From NCBI GenBank assembly GCA_050261515.1, contig JBLNDJ010000025.1:1-64000 (forward strand): a stretch of 64,000 nt of DNA. Reading direction: 5' to 3'. The translations under genes were made by a program, and so were the position numbers. The stretch is from JBLNDJ01 sp050261515. Its GTDB lineage: Bacteria; Acidobacteriota; Terriglobia; Bryobacterales; Bryobacteraceae. Position 1 is the stretch's first letter, and each line of letters begins with the position of its first letter. The notes below the pieces were generated by a model. It did no database searches, was not told where the DNA came from, and was given only the letters and a program-made list of their open reading frames with translations. Positions 52,500 to 60,770 of this stretch are shown piece after piece.

Positions 52500-53120
52500 A
52501 TGGCAACGCAACAAGCGAAACCCGGTGAGGGACAAAAGCAGCAATCGCAAGAGCAAAGAGAGCAAAGAAGTGAGATGGCGCGCAACACGCCCCAGGGTGG
52601 CGGGCTGGCACGCCGGGGCGGATCCGGCCAGTTGAGCCTGTTCTCTCTCACTCCCTTTGAATTGTTCCGCATGAATCCATTCTCGTTAATGCGACGCATG
52701 ACCGAAGAAATGGACCGTGCTTTCGGCGATGTGGCGGGGGACGTCACCCCGGCCGCCTGGTCGCCGGCCATCGAGATCACCGAGCGCGACAACAATTACG
52801 TCGTGCGCGCGGAACTGCCCGGTCTGAAGCCGGAGGAAGTGCAGGTCGAGATTACCGGCGACGCGCTGGTGATCCAGGGCGAGCACGAAGAGTCTCGCGA
52901 GGAAGAAGACAGAGGAAAGGTCCACCGCAGTGAGATTCGCTACGGCCAGTTCTACCGCCGCATCCCATTGCCGGAAGAGGCCAACGCCGACCAAGCCCAG
53001 GCCCGCTTTGAAAACGGCGTACTGCAAGTGACGATCCCCGTGCCGCGGCAGCAGAGCCAGCGCCGCCAAATCCCGGTGCAGACGACCGGTTCCGGTTCGC
53101 CGGCTAAGGAAGCGGCTTAA
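52500..53120 (+). CDS. Small heat shock protein Hsp20
   Basis: A 206-residue alpha-crystallin-type chaperone. The N-terminal 48 residues are Gln/Arg-rich, then LTPFELFRMNPFSLMRRMTE leads into the crystallin domain at about residues 88-182, ending with ARFENGVLQVTIP. A terminal I-x-V anchor (IPV, residues 191-193) is present. It holds unfolded proteins for later recovery by ClpB and DnaK. An AGGAGGAG site precedes the ATG. It is followed by the HdeD gene; a broken copy of the same gene pair lies at 60456. Confidence 0.95.
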   Translation: MATQQAKPGEGQKQQSQEQREQRSEMARNTPQGGGLARRGGSGQLSLFSLTPFELFRMNPFSLMRRMTEEMDRAFGDVAGDVTPAAWSPAIEITERDNNYVVRAELPGLKPEEVQVEITGDALVIQGEHEESREEEDRGKVHRSEIRYGQFYRRIPLPEEANADQAQARFENGVLQVTIPVPRQQSQRRQIPVQTTGSGSPAKEAA

Positions 53121-53180
53121 TCGCCAGGGCACCCGCTGCCGGAAGAACCTTCCGGCAGCGGCGCGGCACGAGGAAATCCT

Positions 53181-53768
53181 ATGATTATCGTAATTGCGCG
53201 CAACTGGTGGGCGTTGCTGATCCGCGGACTGGCGGCGATTGCGCTGGCGTTGCTCACCTTTCTGTGGCCCGGAATCACCTTCTATGCCCTGGTGATCTTG
53301 TTCGGAGCCTATGCGCTCATCGACGGAGTCGCCGCCATTGTCGGCGTGGTGAAGGCCTCGGAACGGCACGAGCGCTGGGGAGTCCTGCTGCTGGAAGGGT
53401 TGGCGGGAATCGCGGCCGCGGCCGTCACCGTGCTATGGCCTGGAATCACCGCGCTGGCGCTGGTATATGTCATCGCGGCGTGGGCGGCCGTGACCGGGGC
53501 GCTCGAAATTGCCGCCGCCGTACGGCTGCGGAGGTACATCGCCGGCGAGTGGCTGTTGGCGCTCAGCGGGGTGGTATCGATCATCTTGGCAGTGCTGCTG
53601 GCCGCCGCTCCCGGCGCCGGCGCGCTGGCCATTGCGTTGTGGTTCGGCATTTACGCGCTCGTGTTGGGGGTTCTGGAAATCGCGCTCGCATTCCGGCTGC
53701 GCACCTGGTCCAGGCGGCTGGCAGCGCGACAGGCTGGGGAAGCGCCGATTCGGCGTTCGGCCGCATAG
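53181..53768 (+). CDS. HdeD family membrane protein
   Basis: The 195-residue protein has six hydrophobic segments arranged as three similar hairpins with the DUF308 pattern: WWALLIRGLAAIALALLTFL, YALVILFGAYALIDGVAAIV and ALAIALWFGIYALVLGVLEI. HdeD-type proteins help survival of acid and other stress at the inner membrane; the mechanism is unclear. It lies 60 bases after hsp20 and ends with a basic tail. Confidence 0.92.
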   Translation: MIIVIARNWWALLIRGLAAIALALLTFLWPGITFYALVILFGAYALIDGVAAIVGVVKASERHERWGVLLLEGLAGIAAAAVTVLWPGITALALVYVIAAWAAVTGALEIAAAVRLRRYIAGEWLLALSGVVSIILAVLLAAAPGAGALAIALWFGIYALVLGVLEIALAFRLRTWSRRLAARQAGEAPIRRSAA

Positions 53769-54145
53769 AGCGGGCATGCGCGCGTATGGCGGTCCCATGG
53801 CCGCGGGCCGGGCGAGGTTTCGTTCCCGTGAGATTGACGCCCTCGCGCCGCGACAGCTTGAACGTCGGTCCCCTGTGCCTGCCCATTCCGCCCGCCCCCC
53901 TTTGAAAGGAGGACGCGCCGGGCGAAAAACTCGTTAGCACGACGCGGCCGTCGAACCATAGACGCTCCCGTCCGGCTTTCGTACTCAGCGTTGAAAGCGG
54001 GCGTGAAAACCGGCACTCAACATGGCACGCCGGTTGCTTGACCTAAGCGGGTGGAAGTCTTCGTGCGGCTGCGCAGGGACGTCACCGCGAGTGGCTCCTC
54101 GCGGTGAGTGGCGTTCTGCCGGCGCTAGCGGCGTAGTTGAGGCAC
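53769..54145. other. Regulatory spacer before clpB
   Basis: This 377-base spacer has no supported gene. It includes CTTGAA (53857-53862) and CCCATT (53882-53887), which recall a heat-shock sigma-32 promoter but with a 19-base gap that is longer than usual, and a strong hairpin at 54083-54106 near the clpB start. A T/A-poor 'TTAGCAC' at 53934 is only half of a CIRCE element. Confidence 0.4.
54083..54106 (+). promoter_or_regulatory. Perfect inverted repeat upstream of clpB
   Basis: CACCGCGAG (54083-54091) and CTCGCGGTG (54098-54106) form a nine-base perfect stem with a TGGCTC loop, 40 bases before the clpB ATG. It may be an operator of a repressor or a hairpin in the mRNA leader. It is not a CIRCE or HAIR element. 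Confidence 0.55.
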
Positions 54146-56785
54146 ATGGACATCAACCGATTCACCGAAAAAATGCAGGAGGCGTTCCGGCTGGCTCAAT
54201 CGAAAGCCATCCGGCACGGCCACCAGCAACTGGATGTCGAGCACCTGCTGGCTACATTGCTGGAGCAGGAAGAAGGGCTGGCTCCCGCCATCCTCGCCAG
54301 GATCGGCGTTCCGGCCGACGTGCTACGGCAAAGGATCGAGGAGGAACTGAGCCGTATGCCGAAGGTGGCCGGCCCGACTGGAGCGCCGCCGGACCAGGTC
54401 TATATCACCGGGCGCTTGAACCAGGTTCTCGCGCAGGCCGAGGAGGACGCCAGAAGGCTCAAGGACGAGTACGTTTCGGTCGAACACGTCCTGCTGGCCA
54501 TGACCGACAGCCAGGGCGGCGCGGGCCGGCTGCTCGCGCAGGTGGGGGTGACGCGCGAACGCCTGATTCAGGCGCTGCGCGAAGTCCGCGGGAACCAGCG
54601 TGTCACCTCGCAGAACCCCGAAGCCACCTACCAGTCGCTCGAGCGCTATGGGCGCGACCTGACGGAACTCGCTCGCCAGGAAAAACTTGACCCGGTGATC
54701 GGCCGCGACGAGGAGATCCGCCGCGTCACCCAGGTGCTTTCCCGGCGGACCAAGAACAACCCCGTGCTGATCGGGGACCCGGGTGTAGGCAAGACTGCCA
54801 TTGTCGAGGGTCTGGCGCACCGCATTGTCCGCGGCGACGTGCCGGAAGGGCTGAAGGACAGGCGCATCGTCGCTCTCGATATGGGCGCGCTGGTGGCCGG
54901 GGCCAAGTACCGCGGCGAGTTCGAGGAACGGTTGAAGGCGGTGCTCAAGGAGGTGCAGTCCTCGGAGGGGCAGGTGATCCTGTTCATCGACGAGTTGCAC
55001 ACGGTCGTGGGCGCCGGGGCCGCCGAAGGCGCCATGGACGCCTCCAACCTGCTCAAGCCGATGCTGGCCCGCGGCGAGTTGCACTGCATCGGGGCCACGA
55101 CCCTCGCCGAATACCGCAAGCACATCGAAAAGGACGCTGCGCTCGAACGCCGCTTCCAGCCGGTGATGGTGAATCAGCCATCGGTGGAGGACACCATCTC
55201 GATCCTGCGCGGCCTGCGAGAACGGTATGAGGTACACCACGGCGTGCGGATCAAGGACTCGGCCCTGGTGGCCGCGGCCGTGCTCTCGAACCGCTACATC
55301 ACCGATCGCTTCCTGCCCGACAAAGCCATCGACCTGGTGGACGAGGCCGCGGCCAAACTGCGCACCGAGATCGACTCGATGCCCTCCGAACTCGATGAGA
55401 TCCAGCGCCGGGTGATGCAGCTTGAAATCGAGCGCGAAGCGCTGAAGAAGGAGACTGACGCCGGGTCCAAAGAACGTCTGGTCCGGCTCGAAGCGGAGCT
55501 CGCAAACCTGCGGGCTGAGATGGACGCCCTGAAGGCCAAGTGGCAGGCTGAGAGGCGCGCGGTGGACCGGCTTCGTTCCATCCGCGAGCAGATCGAGCAG
55601 GTCAGGATCGACATCGAGAGGGCCGAGCGCGAATACGACCTGAACCGGGCGGCGGAGCTGAGGTACGGAAAGCTCACCCAGCTCGAAAACCAACTGAAGA
55701 ACGAAACGGAGCAGTTCGCGAAGAAGCAGGGCGAGGCTCCGCTGATCAAGGAGGAAGTGGACGAAGAGAACATCGCCGAAGTCGTGAGCCGCTGGACCGG
55801 GATTCCGTTGTCAAGGCTGTTGGAGGGCGAAGTGCGGAAACTGCTGCACCTGGCTGAAGAGCTGCACCACCGTGTGGTCGGCCAGGACGAAGCGGTGCAG
55901 GCGGTCGCCGAGGCGGTGGTACGGGCGCGCTCGGGGCTTAAGGATCCGAACCGCCCCATCGGGAGCTTTATCTTTCTCGGGCCGACTGGCGTCGGCAAGA
56001 CCGAGTTGGCCCGCGCGCTTGCCGAGTACCTGTTCGACGATGAGCGCGCCATGATCCGCATCGATATGTCCGAGTACCAGGAGCGGCACACCGTGGCCCG
56101 GCTCATCGGCGCGCCGCCGGGCTACGTCGGGTTCGAGGAGGGCGGCCAGCTCACCGAGGCGGCCCGGCGGCGGCCTTACAGCGTGATCCTGTTCGACGAA
56201 ATCGAGAAGGCCCACCACGATGTGTTCAACGTCATGCTCCAGATTCTCGACGACGGGCGCCTCACGGACGGGCAGGGCCGAACCGTGGATTTCAAGAACA
56301 CGATCCTGATCATGACCTCCAATATCGGCAGCCAGCGCATTCTCGGCTATAGGGGAGCGTTCGAAGGCAACGACTATGAGCGGATGAAAGAGGCCGTGCT
56401 GGACGAGGTCCGCCACTTCTTCCGGCCGGAGTTCTTGAACCGGGTGGACGAGATCATCGTGTTCCACGCGCTCACTGAAGAGCAGCTGTTGCAGATTGTC
56501 GATATCCAACTGGAGCGGCTGCGGGCCAGGCTCGCCGAGCGCCATATTCAGGTCGAGCTGACGGCGGAGACGCGTCGACACCTGGTCCGGATCGGATACG
56601 ACCCGTTGTACGGCGCGCGCCCGTTGCGGCGGGCCATGCAAAAGCACATCGAGACGGAGCTGGGACGGCGGCTGCTCGAAGGAGTCGTCCGCGACGGCCA
56701 GACGGTGCTGATCGACTACGACCGCGCTGCGGACCGGCTGACGTTCACGCCAGAAGCTGAGCGAGTGCGCACCACAGGAGGGTAA
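54146..56785 (+). CDS. clpB: ATP-dependent disaggregase ClpB
   Basis: An 879-residue ClpB: N-domain repeats (INRFTEKMQEAFRLAQSKAI and VSVEHVLLAMTDS), first AAA+ domain with Walker A GDPGVGKT (residues 210-217), a coiled-coil middle domain (roughly 400-530, IEREALKKETDAGSKERLVR), and a second AAA+ domain with GPTGVGKT (612-619) and the pore segment GAPPGYVGFEEGG. There is no ClpP-binding IGF-type loop visible, so it should rescue aggregated proteins with DnaK and Hsp20. The ATG at 54146 gives the normal start. It is the first gene of a coupled four-gene set. Confidence 0.96.
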   Translation: MDINRFTEKMQEAFRLAQSKAIRHGHQQLDVEHLLATLLEQEEGLAPAILARIGVPADVLRQRIEEELSRMPKVAGPTGAPPDQVYITGRLNQVLAQAEEDARRLKDEYVSVEHVLLAMTDSQGGAGRLLAQVGVTRERLIQALREVRGNQRVTSQNPEATYQSLERYGRDLTELARQEKLDPVIGRDEEIRRVTQVLSRRTKNNPVLIGDPGVGKTAIVEGLAHRIVRGDVPEGLKDRRIVALDMGALVAGAKYRGEFEERLKAVLKEVQSSEGQVILFIDELHTVVGAGAAEGAMDASNLLKPMLARGELHCIGATTLAEYRKHIEKDAALERRFQPVMVNQPSVEDTISILRGLRERYEVHHGVRIKDSALVAAAVLSNRYITDRFLPDKAIDLVDEAAAKLRTEIDSMPSELDEIQRRVMQLEIEREALKKETDAGSKERLVRLEAELANLRAEMDALKAKWQAERRAVDRLRSIREQIEQVRIDIERAEREYDLNRAAELRYGKLTQLENQLKNETEQFAKKQGEAPLIKEEVDEENIAEVVSRWTGIPLSRLLEGEVRKLLHLAEELHHRVVGQDEAVQAVAEAVVRARSGLKDPNRPIGSFIFLGPTGVGKTELARALAEYLFDDERAMIRIDMSEYQERHTVARLIGAPPGYVGFEEGGQLTEAARRRPYSVILFDEIEKAHHDVFNVMLQILDDGRLTDGQGRTVDFKNTILIMTSNIGSQRILGYRGAFEGNDYERMKEAVLDEVRHFFRPEFLNRVDEIIVFHALTEEQLLQIVDIQLERLRARLAERHIQVELTAETRRHLVRIGYDPLYGARPLRRAMQKHIETELGRRLLEGVVRDGQTVLIDYDRAADRLTFTPEAERVRTTGG

Positions 56786-57100
56786 ATGGAAGGAACAGGA
56801 ACCAACGCGATGGTCTTCTGGCGCCGGCAGCACTCGCTGCTGACCCTGGAGGAACCGGCCGACACGGCCGGCCTGCACCCCGCGCCGCTCGAGCGATTGG
56901 TCCGCTGCGGGCTGATCGAGCCGGCGCCGAACACCGGCTCCCGCCCCCTCTTTCCTGCTTCCGCCGAGCCGCGCCTGCGGAGGATTCTGCGAGTGCGGCG
57001 CGACCTCGCGGTGAACGTGGCGGGAGTGGCGGTGATCTTGGACATGCTGGAGCGCCTGGAAGCCCTCCAACGCGAGTTACCGCGGGTACGCCGGCCATGA
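56786..57100 (+). CDS. CbpM-like chaperone modulator
   Basis: The 104-residue protein is MerR-like: a short N-terminal part with FWRRQHSLLTLEEPADTAGL, then LERLVRCGLIEPAPNTGSRP, and a C-terminal helix with VRRDLAVNVAGVAVILDMLE. This is the CbpM pattern; in E. coli CbpM inhibits the J-protein CbpA. Here it starts directly after the clpB stop with no DnaJ/CbpA gene in the window. It may control a J-protein elsewhere, or act on ClpB itself. Its stop overlaps the rhomboid start. Confidence 0.85.
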   Translation: MEGTGTNAMVFWRRQHSLLTLEEPADTAGLHPAPLERLVRCGLIEPAPNTGSRPLFPASAEPRLRRILRVRRDLAVNVAGVAVILDMLERLEALQRELPRVRRP

Positions 57101-57852
57101 TTCCGATTAAGGATACGGTTCCGCGAAAAAACCCGCCGGTGATGACCTGGGCCCTGATCCTCGTGAACAGCCTGGTGTTTCTGCTTGAGTTGGCAATGTC
57201 CCCGTACCAGCTCGAGCGGTCCTTTTACCTGTTCGGCATCGTCCCGGCGCGGTTCACTCACCCCGATTGGGCCGCCTGGGTCGGCTTCCCCATCGACAAT
57301 TACTGGCCGTTTCTGACCTCCATGTTTCTTCATGGCGGCTTGCTGCACATCATCGGGAATATGTGGACGCTCTGGATCTTCGGCGATAACGTCGAGGACC
57401 GGATGGGACCATTCAGTTTCCTGTTCTTTTACCTGCTCTGCGGCCTCGCCGCCGGAATCGTGCACACGCTTACCAACGCGAACTCCACCATCCCCACGGT
57501 GGGCGCGTCGGGCGCAATTGCCGGGGTGATAGGCGCGTACTTCTTCCTGTTCCCGTTCTCGCGCGTGGTCGTGCTCGTGCCGATTTTCTTCTTCCCGTGG
57601 TTCTTCGAGCTCCCTTCTGTGCTCTTCATTGGGTTCTGGGCGCTCACGCAGTTCTTCAGCGGGTTCCTGGCGCTGGCAGGGCCGCGGAACGTGGGCGGCA
57701 TCGCATGGTGGGCGCATGTAGGCGGTTTTCTCTGCGGAATCCTGCTTCAGTTCTTGTTCGTGAAGCGTGGCTCTGCGTACCGGCCGCCTGAGCGTGACGA
57801 GTACGAGCTGGAAAGCGCGTGGCTGCCCGCCCGCCACTGGAGGCGGAGATGA
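57097..57852 (+). CDS. Rhomboid intramembrane serine protease
   Basis: The 251-residue protein has about six membrane segments and the rhomboid motifs: FLTSMFLHGGLLHIIGNMW, catalytic Ser138 in VGASGAIAG, and His207 in AWWAHVGGFLCG. It would cut membrane proteins inside the bilayer. It overlaps cbpM and the SDH protease gene by four bases on each side. Association of a rhomboid with ClpB in one operon is unusual; it suggests quality control of membrane proteins. Confidence 0.94.
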   Translation: MIPIKDTVPRKNPPVMTWALILVNSLVFLLELAMSPYQLERSFYLFGIVPARFTHPDWAAWVGFPIDNYWPFLTSMFLHGGLLHIIGNMWTLWIFGDNVEDRMGPFSFLFFYLLCGLAAGIVHTLTNANSTIPTVGASGAIAGVIGAYFFLFPFSRVVVLVPIFFFPWFFELPSVLFIGFWALTQFFSGFLALAGPRNVGGIAWWAHVGGFLCGILLQFLFVKRGSAYRPPERDEYELESAWLPARHWRRR

Positions 57853-58685
57853 CGCCCGGGGATTTGATCTGGTTCTTTTTTCTGTTTTCCGCGCTCCAGC
57901 CGGTTCTCAAGCAGCGCTTGCTGGAAGCCTCGCGACAGCGGATGATCGCCAGAATCGAGCGCCAGCGGAGTTCGCGGGTCATCCTGTTGGTGCATCGGCA
58001 GGAGACGATGAGCATTCTCGGCTTCCCTTTGTTTCGGTACATCGACGTCAACGATTCCGAGGAAGTGCTGCGCGCCATCCATCTCACCGATCCCGCGGTG
58101 CCGCTCGATATCGTCCTCCACACTCCCGGCGGGCTGGTGCTCGCGGCGCTCCAGATCGCGCGCGCAATCTATAAGCACAAAGGCAAGGTGACGGCGTTCG
58201 TGCCCCATTACGCGATGTCGGGCGGAACCCTCATCGCCCTGGCGGCCGACGAGATCGTGATGAGTGAAGACGCCGTGCTGGGACCGGTAGACCCGCAACT
58301 CAATCAATCGCCGGCCGCCTCGATCATCAAAGCCGTAGCGCGGAAGCCCATCGAGCGTGTAAGCGACGAGACCCTGATTCTGGCGGACCAGGCCGAGAAG
58401 GCGCTCGCACAACTGAACGAGAACGTCCGCGAGCTGCTGGCGCCCAAGCTCGCCGCCGAAAAGGCCGACGAGCTGGCCCGGCTGCTCTCGCAGGGCACCT
58501 GGACCCACGATCATCCCATCACCTATGACAAGGCCAAGAGTTACGGACTGCCGGTGCGGTGCGACATACCAGACGAGATGCTTGACCTCATGGCCCTCTA
58601 TCCCCAGCCTGTGCGCCGCCAGCCTACGGTCGAGTACCTGCCCGAACGCCGTCACCAGAATGGTTTTCGTGGAGGCCGGCAGTAA
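57849..58685 (+). CDS. SDH-type ClpP-fold membrane serine proteinase
   Basis: The 278-residue protein has one N-terminal membrane segment (DLIWFFFLFSALQPVL) and a ClpP-like crotonase fold. The active-site Ser is probably Ser124 in YAMSGGTLIALAADEIVM, with Asp148 in GPVDPQ as a further candidate; HTPGG (His91) resembles the oxyanion strand of SppA. The family (SDH proteinase, PF01972) is poorly studied. The protein would sit at the cytoplasmic membrane. It is the last gene of the coupled clpB set (ATGA overlap with rhomboid). Confidence 0.9.
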   Translation: MTPGDLIWFFFLFSALQPVLKQRLLEASRQRMIARIERQRSSRVILLVHRQETMSILGFPLFRYIDVNDSEEVLRAIHLTDPAVPLDIVLHTPGGLVLAALQIARAIYKHKGKVTAFVPHYAMSGGTLIALAADEIVMSEDAVLGPVDPQLNQSPAASIIKAVARKPIERVSDETLILADQAEKALAQLNENVRELLAPKLAAEKADELARLLSQGTWTHDHPITYDKAKSYGLPVRCDIPDEMLDLMALYPQPVRRQPTVEYLPERRHQNGFRGGRQ

Positions 58686-58868
58686 GGAGCCGCGCTTGTG
58701 CCGGGTTTTACTCGTGAGCAGGTTTCATGAACAGGCGCGCGAGCCCGGCCACCGATCTCAGCAAATCCGACCCGAGTGAGCGCTTCCTGAGCCGTGCGAA
58801 CCTAACAAACCTTGAGAGCATGTCACTGAGTGGTATCCGAACTGCAGCGTTCGGTTCGGGAGATGTCC

Positions 58869-60146
58869 ATGTCAGATGACCGCACGAACGGCCGCGTGTT
58901 GATCCTCGGGAAGGCTGGTTCCGCGATGGGCTACATGTTCCGCGACTTCATGCATCGCAGCGACATTCCTTTCGAGTGGATCGAACTGCGGGACGACCAG
59001 GCGGCGCGCCAGATCGCCGGCGTGTCCGGTCTGAACGACGGCCGTCTTCCGGTGGTCATATTTCCCGATGGCACGCGCCTGCACTGTCCCACGCTCCGGC
59101 AGATTCTCCAGAAGATCGGTTGGTTTCGCGATCCCTCGCGGTCCGAGTACGATGTGGCGATCTACGGCGCTGGTCCGGCGGGCCTAAGCGCAGCCGTATA
59201 TGCCGCATCCGAAGGGCTAACCACGGCGGTCGTGGAGCGTTCTGTAGTCGGCGGTCAAGCCAGCAGCAGCTCGAAAATCGAGAACTATCTCGGGTTCCCC
59301 GAGGGTATCAGCGGAGTTGAATTGGCGGAGCGTGCGCGCACCCAGGCGTGCCGATTTGGCGCCGAACTCCTGGTGGGGCGAGAAGGCGTGCGCGGCGAAT
59401 TCTTGCCGGGCAAAGGCGTCGGCTACCTTGCGGATGGGACCAAAATCGTCGCCAAGTCCACGATTTGCGCCACGGGCGTCGATTACCGGCGGCTCGATCT
59501 GCCCAATGAGAACCGGTTCTTGGGGGCGGGTGTGTACTACGGGGCCGGAGCCAGCGAAGCCTCGTTGTGCCACGGCCACGAGGACGTCTTCATTGTGGGG
59601 GGCGGAAACTCAGCCGGACAGGCGGCGATGCACTTCGCCCGTGTGGTAAGGACGGTGGCACTAGCGGTTCGCGGTCCTTCGTTGAAGGATACGCTCTCCA
59701 AGTACCTGCTGGACAGGATCAGTTCCGCGCCGAACGTTCGCGTGCTCACGAACAGTGAAGTTGCCGAGCTCGAGGGAGACCAGATGCTCCAGGCGATCGT
59801 CATTAAGAATAATGCCAGCGGCGAAAAGCAGCGGTATGAGACGCGGTGGCTGTTTGTCTGCATCGGCGGAGAGCCGCGTACGTCCTGGGCGGCGGAAGTC
59901 GGCATTGTGCGGGATGACGCCGGCTACCTGGTGACGGGACCCGATCTCATCGACGTGAGCGGAAACGGCAATGGCCGTCCAGAACGATGGCCGCTGAACC
60001 GTCCCCCTTACCATCTCGAAACAAATATGCCCGGGGTGTTTGCTGCCGGTGACGTACGGCACGGATCGGTAAAGCGTTGCGCCTCGGCGGTGGGTGAGGG
60101 CGCCATGGCCGTAGCCTTCGTTCATCGATTTCTGGCTAACGGGTAG
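58869..60146 (+). CDS. Thioredoxin-reductase-like flavoprotein without CxxC
   Basis: The 425-residue protein has an N-terminal glutaredoxin-like part of about 90 residues (SAMGYMFRDFMHRSDIPFEW, LPVVIFPDGTRLHCP). An FAD domain follows with DVAIYGAGPAGLSAAVYAAS and VVGGQASSSSKIENYLGFP, then an NAD(P) domain with DVFIVGGGNSAGQAAMHFAR and CAGD-like VFAAGDVRHG. Where thioredoxin reductase has CATCDG it reads VYYGAGASEASLC, so the dithiol is absent. GGGAG six bases before 58869 supports this start over 58863. It may use a substrate other than thioredoxin. Confidence 0.88.
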   Translation: MSDDRTNGRVLILGKAGSAMGYMFRDFMHRSDIPFEWIELRDDQAARQIAGVSGLNDGRLPVVIFPDGTRLHCPTLRQILQKIGWFRDPSRSEYDVAIYGAGPAGLSAAVYAASEGLTTAVVERSVVGGQASSSSKIENYLGFPEGISGVELAERARTQACRFGAELLVGREGVRGEFLPGKGVGYLADGTKIVAKSTICATGVDYRRLDLPNENRFLGAGVYYGAGASEASLCHGHEDVFIVGGGNSAGQAAMHFARVVRTVALAVRGPSLKDTLSKYLLDRISSAPNVRVLTNSEVAELEGDQMLQAIVIKNNASGEKQRYETRWLFVCIGGEPRTSWAAEVGIVRDDAGYLVTGPDLIDVSGNGNGRPERWPLNRPPYHLETNMPGVFAAGDVRHGSVKRCASAVGEGAMAVAFVHRFLANG

Positions 60147-60455
60147 AACGGCGTCTACAGATCGACGTTGCCGATCGCGTTCAGCTCGACCCCTCCGGAC
60201 GATCTTTTCACACACGGCATTCACGGTGCGACGGCAATCCGCGTGCGCCCGGCGGCGGTGGATTCGGAGCAGCGATCGAAATGCAGGCGCGGGCAGTTTC
60301 CGAGCCGAGTCTATGGATCGACGCACGTCGGCAAACTCTCGACGAATCAGCGATTGTCGGTTTGCGCCGGCGGCGTGCATTCCTTCATAACAAGCGGGAA
60401 ACCGCTGACCGGAACGTTCGGCACGGCAGATGCAATTAACGAGGCAGGGGAGCAT
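60147..60455. other. Spacer with no visible gene
   Basis: Here 309 bases lie between the flavoprotein gene and the hsp20/hdeD stub. I see no protein-like frame with homology and no clear promoter. It may be decayed sequence. Confidence 0.4.
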
Positions 60456-60603
60456 ATGGCAACCCAAGCCACAAGAACCGAAGAAAAGCAGAATCAGGGA
60501 TCGCAACAGGAACAGTGGCCGCGGTTCCACTGGACGGCGCCCTGGTGATCGCGATATGGTTCGGTGCCTACGCCTTGGTCTTCGGGCTCATGCTGCTGGT
60601 GGG
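60456..60603 (+). pseudogene. Stub joining an hsp20 start to an hdeD end
   Basis: The first codons (MATQATRTEEKQNQGSQQEQ), with an AGGGGAG site before the ATG, mirror the start of the intact Hsp20 at 52500 (MATQQAKPGEGQKQQSQEQR). After about 25 codons the sequence turns, in another frame, into GALVIAIWFGAYALVFG, which mirrors the last membrane segment of the HdeD protein (GALAIALWFGIYALVLG). All sequence between is missing. This is a second hsp20-hdeD copy reduced by one deletion. Confidence 0.7.
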
Positions 60604-60770
60604 AGAGGGCGCTCCCGATGCACGGGAGCGTGCCTCTTCACCCAGACTGAGACCGGCGTACGAATATATTCTCCCAGCCGTGTACCTGCCCTGCGCGCGG
60701 GCCCGCCCGTCTTAGGCCGCCAGTCCGGGCCGCGCGCCTGTTTGACCAAATGCGCGAGAGATAAACGTCC

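Noticed and set aside
53857..53887. Heat-shock sigma-32 promoter before clpB
   Set aside because: CTTGAA and CCCATT are present but 19 bases apart, outside the usual range, and in a GC-rich spacer such pairs arise by chance; kept only as a note in the spacer entry.
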